A stretch of 64,000 nt of DNA from the NCBI GenBank assembly GCA_037039685.1, contig JAWNGF010000002.1, forward strand, positions 5,332,001 to 5,396,000, written 5' to 3'. Numbering within the stretch: the stretch's first letter is position 1; each line of letters opens with the position of its first letter. Positions 22,699 to 32,456 of this stretch are shown here, piece by piece. The notes below the pieces were generated by a model that was not told the origin of the DNA, made no database searches, and saw only the letters and a list, made by a program, of their open reading frames with translations. This stretch comes from Ceratobasidium sp. AG-K. Its lineage: Eukaryota; Basidiomycota; Agaricomycetes; Cantharellales; Ceratobasidiaceae. A program made the translations under genes and the position numbers.

Positions 22699-23773
22699 AT
22701 GCCCCTCTGTGGTTCCAGTTCAGCGAGTGTTGGTGGCTTTAACAAGAGACCAGTAAGCGCGTTTCATTCAACCTCGATACGGCCGGAAAGCTCACGCCTC
22801 GTCAGATACAAAGAAAGATTGTTGTTTGTGGGGACGGTGCCTGTGGCAAGGTGTGTTCATTTTTGCCTTATCGATTGGGGTGCCGTTGACCAACTTTCAA
22901 CCAGACCAGCTTGTTGAATGTGTTCACCCGGGGGTTCTTTACGCAAGTCTAGTATGTCGATTCCCCTACCAGAGTTACAACCCGCTGACCTCCTCCCAGC
23001 GAGCCGACTGTGTTTGAGAATTACGTCCAAGACGTCAAGGTTGATGACCAAATTGTAGAGCTTTCGCTGTGGGACACCGCCGGTGAGTCCCAAATCCGTC
23101 GATTCACGTGCCTATCCGATGTTCATTCGTGACATTTTTGTTGATATCTGTCAATAGGGCAAGAGGACTTTGACCGTTTACGGTCATTATCGTACGCGGA
23201 CACTCATTTGGTCATGTTGTGTTTCTCGGTTCGTCTAACCATGCTTCAAGGGCGTCTTGTTGCTCACCCACGCGCTCACAGGTCGACAATCCAATATCAT
23301 TGGAGAACATCGAGTCCAGGTGGATAGAGGAAGTTCTAGAGGTAAGCAGTCGCTGTATTGCGCTTGCTGTCGACTGACCTTGCGCCACAGCATTGCCCTG
23401 GCGTCAAGCTGGTACTGGTCGGTAAGCAAATCACTCTGAGCGTTGTTGTCGTGAAGCTGACCGCAATATCTAGCATTGAAATGTGATTTGAGGGATGATC
23501 CGGTGGTTCGAGATCGCCTCGCGAGATACGGTGCGCGGACGGTCGTCTACGAGGAGGGCCTCACGGTGGCACGCCGGATAAGGGCAAGTCGGTACCTCGG
23601 TATGTCCACGTTGGCGACGATCACACGAACTTCTACTGACTCATGGCCTAGAATGCTCATCCAAGTACAATCGAGGCGTGACGGAGGTCTTCAACGAAAG
23701 CGCCCGGGTCTCTATCAGCACCCGACCGAAAGGACAAGGCTCTCATTCTTCGTCTGGTTGTGTGCTCATGTGA
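22699..23773 (+). CDS. RHO3: Rho family small GTPase, Rho3-like
   Basis: Rho3 controls polarised exocytosis and actin at growing tips. The G1 loop [12 protein letters not shown], effector region YEPTVFENY, switch [14 protein letters not shown], the KCDL nucleotide-specificity motif and the ECSSKY motif are all present. The Rho insert region is [16 protein letters not shown]. The protein ends in a prenylation box CVLM before the TGA at 23771, and the final Met favours farnesylation. The N-terminus [17 protein letters not shown] (ATG 22699) is in a different frame from [22 protein letters not shown]. The switch lies at about 22751-22757 and no intron of normal length connects the two. One missing base would repair it, so a sequence error or a different first exon is likely. 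The remaining exons all join in frame. Confidence 0.88.
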
Positions 23774-24118
23774 TTCTGATTCCCTTTAGACATCTAGAAA
23801 CCGTCATGCTGTATTCTTTGGGTATATCTTTTTGGACTTTAGTGTCTTGGCCTCCTATACCCTCAGGGCAATATCCATTCCCACACCCATGACCGCTCTC
23901 ACTGCTCTTTCCAGCTCACCATGCTTCTTCCTTGCATCCTTGCTGCTTTGCTTGCCATGCGCATCTTTTCAATCTTCATATCCAAAGTACTGTAGCACAT
24001 TGTATTCTGTACTCTATCTGCCCTTGGGATTATTCATGGACCATTCGTCGTATTTCCGGTTTTCTTGATAAAGACCTCATGATCAGACACGAAAGGCAAC
24101 AAACGTATGATGAGTTAT
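23774..24118. other. Intergenic region between convergent Rho3 and Hsk3 genes
   Basis: About 345 bp, pyrimidine rich on the plus strand. It contains an ORF of hydrophobic composition (23832-24068) that resembles nothing known and is probably 3' untranslated sequence. Confidence 0.45.
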
Positions 24119-24426
24119 TTATGGGTCTAAGAGTGTGTCATCCACAGCTTCCGGAGCCGACTTTGAACCGACCCCTTGGTCAGACCCCTCTGGCTCCTCG
24201 TCGGCAATCGCAGACGCCGCCATGAACCTTGGTGACTTGATTAAGTACGAGCCCCAGTTGCACAGAGTTGAACCTACTGCGCGGTATGCAACCCTCCCAA
24301 CTGCTTCATGTGTCCCATCTGGAAGTTCATCACCCTCATATTGGTCTGGAGAAACGCGAGTTCGTTGGAGATACTTTGCATCTTTCGTGCGAGCTGGAGA
24401 TAGTGCTTTTCTTTGAGCGAATGCAT
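24119..24426 (-). CDS. HSK3: DASH complex subunit Hsk3
   Basis: DASH/Dam1 rings couple kinetochores to microtubules; Hsk3 is its very small helical subunit. The first exon gives a coiled coil (KEKHYLQLARKMQSISNEL, then LQTNMRVMNFQMGHMKQLG). This is followed by GLHTAQ, a 50-nt intron (24228-24277) splitting the Gln codon, and the second exon beginning FMAASAIADEEPEG. The GLHTAQ-FMAAS junction recalls the family pattern in which a Gly-x-x-His-x-A segment is followed by FMAAS. At about 85 residues the length suits Hsk3. The ATG at 24426 is chosen for length; the frame is open upstream to 24564 and a further 5' exon is possible. The stop is at 24119-24121. The assignment is from motif memory and needs a profile search. 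Confidence 0.7.
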
Positions 24427-25078
24427 GACGATAGATTCAGACTCAAATCTTGTATTGATGGTTCGAACAGGGACCGGCCACGCGCCGGTGTGGGTTACAG
24501 TACCAGTGGCGTGTTTGCGTAGCGTGTAACGCTTAAAGCTAAGCGCCGTGTTTGGTGAGTGCATATAGTTTGTCCAAGTACCCCTGACTTTGTATGCCTA
24601 GCTACGTTAAGAACCAGGTGCCTAGCATCTCTCTTGAGAGAATGGCTTGAAATTCCCGGAAAATCTTCCTCGCCGCTGCTCGCTCCAATACTACATCCAA
24701 CTGAACATAGGCACGAGAATGTAGTTAGTTCGCGGGACTTCCCCCACTCTATTATAACTTAAACCTTGGTCTAAGCTTATTGTGGCAGCTGAGGCAAGTA
24801 AAGATGTTCTGAAGATCAATGGGCACCCCGGAGCGCTCGGCGAGATCATGGTCCCCAAGCTTTCGACATTCAAGTGCCCAAATCATTACAGCAATGGGAA
24901 TCGCTGTATCAGCTTGGTCGTTTATCCTCCCTTGATCTGCGCGCAGTTTGTGCGTATGCGCATCCCGAGCGCCTTTTTATAATAAATCCGCCACTCTCTT
25001 GGCTCACCTCATAGATAAATCACTTTTAATGCACGTCTCGCCGGTACTCTGTTCTGAACATCGGTTTCTTCTACCACA
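24427..25078. other. Intergenic region
   Basis: About 650 bp without a supported gene. A short open stretch near 24786-24880 (reading KDVLKINGHPGALGEI) has no recognised relative. It may hold the promoter of the minus-strand Hsk3 gene. Confidence 0.35.
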
Positions 25079-25770
25079 AAGGTTCTTGTACTTGGAGGAA
25101 CTGGGGCCTGCGATATCTTTACATATCGCTACGCTCCCTAAGCAGGTGGTCTATATCCGTAATCCTGGCGAACTTCCCAAAGGCAAGCACCTAACTAGGG
25201 CCCTCGCACGTTACACGTAGATCAGTTTTATGGGGTTTTACGCAGACTTAGCTTCGCGCGACGATTTTAGTATCGCTACCGGCGAACCCACACATCTCGC
25301 TGTGGATCGTTCAACCCTGGAGGACGTTGACGCCATTATCTCTTCTGTTGGACCCGCCTCTCGTGGACTTCCGACCATCAAGTCACCAACGGTTATAAAG
25401 TAGTCCTGGAAGCGATGCGGTCGCAAGGCGTGAAACGAATAATTGCACTCGGGACGCCTAACATCGTCGACCCAGCGGACCCAGGGGGTTTCCTAGCGTC
25501 GTTCATGCTGTTTCTGACAAACTTCCCCATGCTGGGAGCGTACGAGGATATTGTTGCGAAGAGAGAGCTATTTGCTCAGGCAGACGACATCGACTGGACG
25601 ATAGTATGTGTGTCTGCTCTGACCTCTAGTCCCGGGACGGTAATAGTGGCAGGATATGTATGTAATGGAAATTTTGGATGGCCGGTGTGATGAGAGGCAT
25701 ATGGGTGGTTTGTGGTCGATGAGCCCAACGAGCAGGAATGGGTAGAGACGCAGGTCAGTGATTTCGAATG
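25079..25770 (+). pseudogene. NmrA-like NAD(P)-binding protein, broken
   Basis: Family features are clear but lie in shifting frames. The Rossmann glycine motif KVLVLGGTG (25079-25105) is followed in another frame by PAISLHIATLPKQVVYIRNPGELPK; the change falls in a run of four G at 25103-25106. After a possible GC-AG intron (25183-25245) comes DLASRDDFSIATGEP, then VDAIISSVGPASRG. A second frame change at about 25392-25395 leads to YKVVLEAMRSQGVKRIIALG and DDIDWTIV. The end is also disturbed, with stops in VAGYVCNGNFGWPV and then GWFVVDEPNEQEW in a new frame. No start codon is evident. Three breaks in under 700 bp favour a pseudogene; sequence errors alone are less likely. Confidence 0.65.
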
Positions 25771-25987
25771 CGTAGCTAGCGGAGAAATTGCTGAGTAAAT
25801 TTCACTGGGGATATACGATTGACGCAGGCTGGGTGATTCAGAGTGAGCCCCCCGACAAACCTGTGTGGCGTAAAAGCCGTGATAGCGAGTTATGCATTAA
25901 AATATATGTAAATATCTATAACATCCAAAGCCCTCATCCGCTAACATGTTTGGTATATGTGTTCCGACTCGGACTTGCGCTACTGGC

Positions 25988-28900
25988 TTACTCGGTGAGT
26001 TGCTGTTCCTTCGCTTCGATGTATCGCTTGAATCGTTTCATGAGGGCGGCTGCTTGCTTTATTACGATAAACCTTCTTGTAACCATTGCCTGTTTCCGGT
26101 CCATTAATATGAGTATAGTTGCATGAGTGCATGCGTGTGCTTACGATCAGGAAGCTCTGTAGGTGCTCTTCCCCGACGTGACTTGCTATAACATCTGCAT
26201 AATGTGATTCAAGGAGCCTTCCGATACATTCCGCTGGGTTTCTAATGAACTTATTCCTACAAAAGAATAAGTGGGCAGTTCCCCGATGACTCGTCTTTTC
26301 GTACCTTTCGGTAACCATCCAGCGAGCCCAGATTGCACTTAATAATCTCCCTTCCTCTGATCCAACTTTGATACCGGTCTGAGAGCCATACGAAGCCTCT
26401 TGTGCGAACAGTTCCTCCTCGCACGCGAGAACCTGTTCCACCAGAGCTCCAAAAGGTTTGGTTGGCAGAGTGTGCAGGATGTCGTATATGCGCCCTTGAT
26501 TGTTGACTCGACTCGAGTACTCATGCAAGACACCAGTGCGGTTGGCGATGGCCCGGACAGGTGAGCCAAGCAATGGGTCTGGACTACGACTCTCGAGTCT
26601 AGTGATTGGGAGGAAGTCGGCTGGTTCTAGCACAGGTGGGGGTGGGCTACTCCGCTCCTCTTGCTTGATGGAAAGGGTATTGCTGGTGGCTATGATAGCA
26701 TTTGCAGGGTTGAATAGGAAAACTGACTCTTGGCCTTGTGCTCCGTCCGCCATCCTCGGGGCTAGTGGCGGAGTCATGCTCAGGTGCATTTGAATGTCCG
26801 GGTGTGGATCTGGAGATCCAAGTTCGTTGATACGAGTCGCGAGGATAGCACCAATTCGCGTTGATGGGGCAACGTTCCTGGGTAACGCTGCTTCGTCATC
26901 GCTTATGAGTTCCACACTGGCGGGAGGTAGGTCCATCTTGATTTCTACACGGCGCTTGTTGGCGTCCCATGTCTATAGCGCATACAAAGTGGTTTTAAGC
27001 AAGAATGCAATAGTTTGACGTAGCTACCCATACCTTTTTGATGAACCGAGTTTGAACTTGTGGATGAGCACGTTTAATATGAACTCGTAGTACATGGAAG
27101 GTAGGGAACGGTGCGCATACACTGCAGAGGATACACGCCCACGATGTCATCACTTGTCGAAGTGCATAGGCTTCCCTTTGAACCGCGAGTCGGTAGACTA
27201 TTTGAACGTCCTGTGGAGGAGGTCTTGGGCGCTGAGGAGGGATGTTAGAGACTCGACTGTGTGGTAAAGGGGCAGCACTATCCAAACCCCAGTCAATATC
27301 TAGGTGCAGAAAGGCACGAGGTTGAAAGTCAGTCGGTTTATTCGAGTCTTGGTGCCCGCCGTTGACGTAGTTAGTAGCACCTCGCCAAGTAAGCTGGACG
27401 CGCTGAGTTGGCCCTGCGAATCCGGGAGGGGTGGCGTTGGGGCCAACGAGTTCAACGCGGGAGGATACGCGCGTGGCATGGGAGGGGTCCCAAGCAACTC
27501 CATGTTGAATAGGCACGGTGTTTAGAGTGAAGTCATAAAACAACAGGTCAACGTATGCGATTCCACCAGGAAGGCATAGACCACGAAGGGAAACGTTGTA
27601 ACCATTGTCATTCTGGACCAAGAAGGGGACTTGGGTACCTGGCCGGGGGTGGTCCATATTCGGTGTTAATGTTGGCATGCGATGAGGTGTGGGTAAAAAG
27701 TTAGATGCGGAATTAGGAATGTCAATCGTCGTTACGCCTAGGTCATAAGCAATCGGCTCTGCTGAATCATTATTCTAGTATTCTTCAGAAAACCGCGCAT
27801 CTGACAGGGGGGTCGATTCGCGAAGTTGACTTACAATGTATAACACAACGCCAAGCTTAGCAGAACCAGGTAAGCTCATCTTAGCGACGTCCCCGAGCTC
27901 AAACCTCTTGATTTTGAGAGCGAATGTACGTGGAAGCGAACTGGGTAGCTATATGCGTAAGAAATTCAAGATGTCAGATCTCTGGGCTTACACTTGCGTG
28001 ACGTCGGCTAGTGAGTGCTTGTCCCTCTGCCGTGCGGCTTGGGCGACGAACTCATCCAAACGTCGACGAGATAACTCGAAATTATCATTGCGAGGCCTAG
28101 GGATATCTTAGCCAACTACTGAGTTGGCGTATCGGAAAGGAGCGGATCAGTGAATCACCTGCGTTGACTTTCCCCTCCTGATCCCATGCCCAAACTTTGT
28201 TGGCCCAGCCATCAGTGAGATTGCGGGCTAAGAACAGGGGAGTGGTGCGGAGGCTGTAGCGAGCCAGTGGTGCATCGAGGCGAAATATTCCTTGAGCAAT
28301 TGCGTCTAAAGCCAAGCGAGAGCTGCGATCGTCGACTGGTAGGGGAGTTGGAGTTACTCTTGGTGAAGGGGGTCGTCGGAATGCAATTTTGCGTGCGCGT
28401 TGAAACGTCCTAACTGAAGTTCAGTCAAACCAATCGAACCGTAGCGAGTCGGGGAATCTCACTGGCTCGGTTGGTGCCCATGGAATGGGTGTGGGGCTGG
28501 ACTTGAAGTTCCGGAGCGAATTTCTGTCTCGTTAGATAGAATTCGGGCGGGGCGAGGTGGAGGAACAGGCGCTGTAATTCTGGCAGGTCTGCTAAGAAGT
28601 CAGTGGTTGGGAGTCACACTAAACGGTGCAATGGACTTACCGCTGAGGTGCCCATGCCTTGTGACGCTTGTTTTCGTTGATCTTCTTGCTCTTTCTTATT
28701 TTCCTTTTTCGCTTGTGCCTTCCTAGTGTCACAAGAGTTTTCCTCGGTACACGTTGTCGTTTACGCGCCTCATAGTCTTCAAGTGGAGGCGCCGCAGGTC
28801 TGTTGACAGGGTCACGACTTACAAGGCGTACTGTCAAGTACCGGTCATGAACAGCAGAATCCAGGATCAATACATCGCTATCTGCTGCCTTAAAGAAGCC

Positions 28901-29098
28901 GATTTTAGGTCCTTCGCTGCCGACTTCAAATAGTGGTGTGTCCCCCCATGCTGTGGTTCTACTGGTCTCAAGCGTGGGATTGAGCTCGAGAACGAAATAG
29001 GCCGAGATGAGCCGGGGATTCCACTGGCCGATACGGTTCTCCCGCTACGCTGTATAGTTGGGAATTTAGACCGAGCTCGATCTTCGTCTTCATTCATG
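25988..29098 (-). CDS. SUZ12: Suz12-like Polycomb (PRC2) subunit with C2H2 finger and VEFS-like box
   Basis: Suz12 is the scaffold of Polycomb repressive complex 2, which methylates histone H3 Lys27. In order: MNEDEDRARSKF with a disordered N-terminus; a basic stretch (KRKRKIRKSKK); a segment RTTPLFLARNLT that matches the animal Suz12 APIFLHRTL region; RVQLTWRGATNY; VQIVYRLAVQ; then the zinc finger CILCSVCAPFPTFHVLRVHIKRAHP. The last exons hold a VEFS-like box (EEGRLLSAIWARWMVTERY, then HLFFCRNKFI and LESHYADVIASHVGE). After an intron ending near 26098 comes a short tail ending KEQQLTE at the TAA (25988-25990). The match is by order and spacing of motifs rather than strong identity. The ATG at 29098 is preferred; 29148 is an alternative. 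Confidence 0.8.
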
Positions 29099-29217
29099 GT
29101 GGTTGTGGTATTGTGATAATACTTTGGACCCTTGATCAACCGAAACAAACACGTGATCGCAAGAGCACAAAGGCGACAAGGTCTCCTGGAGTTGCTACCG
29201 CAATACTCTGATTTAAC

Positions 29218-32037
29218 ATGTCGATATCATCATCGCCATACGGCCATGCGGCTTTTGTGTTGTTGGCAGAGTTTGACATTGACCAGGGATCAGTGCTAAC
29301 TCACCAGTACCCCTACCCTATGGGCATAGATGAGCAGTACGTCCGCTAAACTGGAAACACTCGTTGAGCTCTGAGATCCTTTCGTAGATTTATCGCAGAA
29401 ATGATGATACCCGATGGAGTGCATGACCAAAAATCCGACTGGACCATTTTCTTTCTAAACCAAGTCGAAGCAAACACAGTCACGGCTTCATTGATCGACG
29501 AAGACCCTCCAGCGGCCTCCGGAGAGAAGCAGCAGCTACTCTACGTCCTGAACTTAGTTCGTACTGTCAAGAATCCCAATGCCCGTCGGTGAGCCGGTTG
29601 TCTGTCGTTTCGTGGCTTCAGCAAGTAATCTCAATCAGGCACCCAGCGGTGCCAACGTCAAAGCGCTAGCGCTTTGCACACCTCACCCATATTTACACAT
29701 TTTCAAGCCCTGTGTTGACGATGGCTTTGGATGACTACTTCGTGCAACCGGACGTCCAATGTCTCGCCAGGCTTTTCGACGCGGTAAACGCCATGGATAT
29801 ATCTCGAGCCCCCGTTTTATCTCGGGATGAAATGCTTGTCATGAGAGCGACAGAGCGGAAGGACGTGTTCGCTGAAAAGTTCTTTGGAACTGAACTGCAT
29901 ACCGATGTGGCTCCTAAGGAGGTGCGGGGAACTAGTTCTAATGATTCAACTTCCGCGGCCACCTCAATCGATGCCTTTGACACGGATATTGTGACTGGGA
30001 CTCGAAGTCGTAAATCCAGTTTTACATCCAACTCTGCCCATTCACACTCTCCCCCGACCAGTTTAGCGCACAGGAATGGGGATCTAACGAGGATGTCAAA
30101 ACCGACGGCGAACCCGTACCCCGTACATCGCTGGATCGAACTTCAATAGCGTCAAGCGCTCACCTCGCCAACCACTCTAGCTCTCTCGGCCATGGCTCGT
30201 CCATCCCTCCAAGCAAGAAGATAATCCACAGCAAGGACACGCATTATTACACCTCTTTCGTTCGATATACACGTCTGAAAGAATCGGGCGGGGGGCACCT
30301 TGACCTGCCCGTCAACTGCCCGCTTTCTACGTTTCCGGAGGAAGTTGGTGATGTACGTTATCTTTACCCTGTTTACTGTGTTCCTAACCATCAGGCTAGT
30401 TCACACTAATCAAACTCATCAATACCTTTCCGTATTCTAATCCGGTTGTGGGCCCAATTACCCCACATCTACACCCACAAGGCTCGCAAACGCATCCTTT
30501 GGTTGTGCTCTTCAACGCTCTTGTTACTCAGCAACGTATTATGTTCCTAGGTCAACGATGTGCAGCCGGAGATGTCGCTAATTATGTGCTCGCCGCATGC
30601 GCTTTCGGAGCCGGCTCCTCGGTCCTACGAGGGTTCACTGAACGAGCGTTTCCGTTTATAGGCTTGTTCCACACCCGGGTTCTCGAGAAACTGCAAGTAA
30701 ATTCATAACCAATAATAATAGAACTTATAATAACACTTGGTATAGGCCTTATTTTATCGCAGGGGCCTCCAATCCGGTGTTTGAAAACGTTCCGATTTGG
30801 GATGTTCTCTGCAATATCAATACGGGGAGGATCATTGTACACAAAGATATTCGCATTCCAGCCCCACCTCCACCCCTACCCACTTCCGCCCATATATCGC
30901 CCGTCGAAAAAGTTACTCAGGGACTTGGATCTAGCATCCCAAGCACAGCTGGTATTGGAGGCACTGGTTCCTTCCCAGCTCCACCATCTACCACTTTGGC
31001 CCCGAAGTCTGGGGTTTTAAGAGCCGAGGACGAAGACGCGCGTGCGGTCGGAGAGTCCAAGAAGGCCGACGGAAGTGAAAGTAGTGACAGTGCACTGATG
31101 GAAGACGTTCGTGATCACTGCACACTTCGATCGTTGGCTCAGCTTACGCTTCAGAGTACAGATATCCGCGGTTATACAAAATCACGCTGGAGAGTTACTG
31201 GTTCGCGCACGTATAACTGATTACGTTCAGCGTTTTGTTCGCCTCGCCGCCCGTTGGGAGGAGGAGGTATTCGGAACCACAAAGATTGACCACCCGAGCA
31301 GACCGTTTAGTGAAGGGAACCTTGGGAGCGGAGTGACTTTTGCCGATGAGGCTTTGGTAGCTCGTGAAATGCCAGCAAACTCTTGGAGGATTGCCGCTTG
31401 GCGAGGGACATCGTACTACGACTTTTACGCAAAAGTTTGTGCCTTTTTTTTTTGTCCACCGTGCAACTTCTTGCTAATTATTTTACCCAGGATTTCGCTG
31501 TTCATCTCGAGAATCGCCACATTCAAGATATAGACATCAACCACCTGGTGTCACGCCTCAGAAACGGCCGAAATATGTCTGATAGCGAAGCCGAGGCGGT
31601 CATGCGGTCCCTATGGGCTTGTGTGCAGACCTACGACCAAGTCGTGGAGGTATGGTCAGAATCAGGTGCATTATTGTCATCTTGCTGACGCCTCTTGTCA
31701 GCTGTTGGCGTTACTCCCTTCACACTATGGCGGCTTAACACCATTATGCTTTGGTCTTTTTCACGGGTCGGAGAATATTAGAGATCTGACGGTGGACTTT
31801 ATGACAACATTAAGGTCATACCAGGTAAATGGGCAAGAGGGGAATACTCGAGGACCCTACTGAGACCTACCTTTTTAACCGTAGATTGGACTACAGTTCC
31901 TTGCAGGACTGAACTACTTCCACCGGTTCGGCTATGTAAGACTCGCTCAACAGCGCGAGCTAGGCACGGCCAGGGTTTTCAACGGCTCTGGTGAGACGGG
32001 CGAGCTGACACGGTCTCCATCTATGCGCGTAGAATAG
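29218..32037 (+). CDS. AFI1: Afi1-like DENN-domain protein (Arf3-interacting)
   Basis: Afi1 proteins dock Arf3/Arf6-type GTPases to the plasma membrane for polarised growth. The N-terminal docking region is clear: FVLLAEFDIDQGSVL, HQYPYPMGIDEQ, MIPDGVHDQKSDWTIFFLNQ. DENN-like parts follow (HPLVVLFNALVTQQRIMFLG, then ACAFGAGSSVLRGFTERAFP, PYFIAGASNPVFE, WDVLCNINTGRIIV), and the C-terminal region contains RITDYVQRFVRLAARWEEE. The intron at 30693-30745 is GC-AG (donor CT|GCAAGT). Near 30051-30055 (run CCCCC) the frame moves: either one base is missing, or an intron 29991-30061 removes the Ser-rich stretch. The stop is the TAG at 32035. Everything downstream joins in frame. Confidence 0.87.
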
Positions 32038-32456
32038 CCCTGACCATTTCCGAGTCTTAGACCATTTAGGTATTTGATGTTGGCATGGGTGCTCGAGAGT
32101 GTTTTCGTAATGTAATAGTTGTACGAATGTCAGGTGATTGAGACTATCGCGGGGGTATATTGGCATTCTTGAAGAATCCCGGAACGCGCGCGATAGCTAG
32201 ACTATCGGACGGCGTCCTGGTTATGGTTGGCTATCCAACGGATCACAGGAGCATTAGCGGCGGGAAAGCCCTGTACAACCCGACGCTTGATGATCCACGT
32301 ATCTCTAATTTACTTCCATTTCAAAAACACTTGTTCAATGGCTGTCAAAATAACACGATTCCGACTGCGCGAATGCCTCGCCCAATCTCGGCACCTCCAG
32401 TTAACCACCACTAGCAGACGCTCAATTACCAAAGCTACTCTGCAAATATTCGCCCT
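32038..32456 (+). promoter_or_regulatory. Upstream region of the M20 gene with a 40-codon uORF
   Basis: No separate gene is supported. An ORF at 32338-32460 encodes 40 residues rich in Arg, Ser and Thr without acidic residues except one. Its TGA overlaps the ATG of the next gene (ATGA at 32457-32460). It may be a regulatory uORF, or an alternative leader. Confidence 0.4.

Noticed and set aside
24135..24416. Plus-strand ORF of 93 codons (MSSTASGADFEP...)
   Set aside because: It overlaps the Hsk3 exons in antisense; the minus-strand spliced product matches a known family, this one does not.
30051..30060. Counting Afi1 as a firm example of a broken gene
   Set aside because: An intron model explains the frame change equally well.
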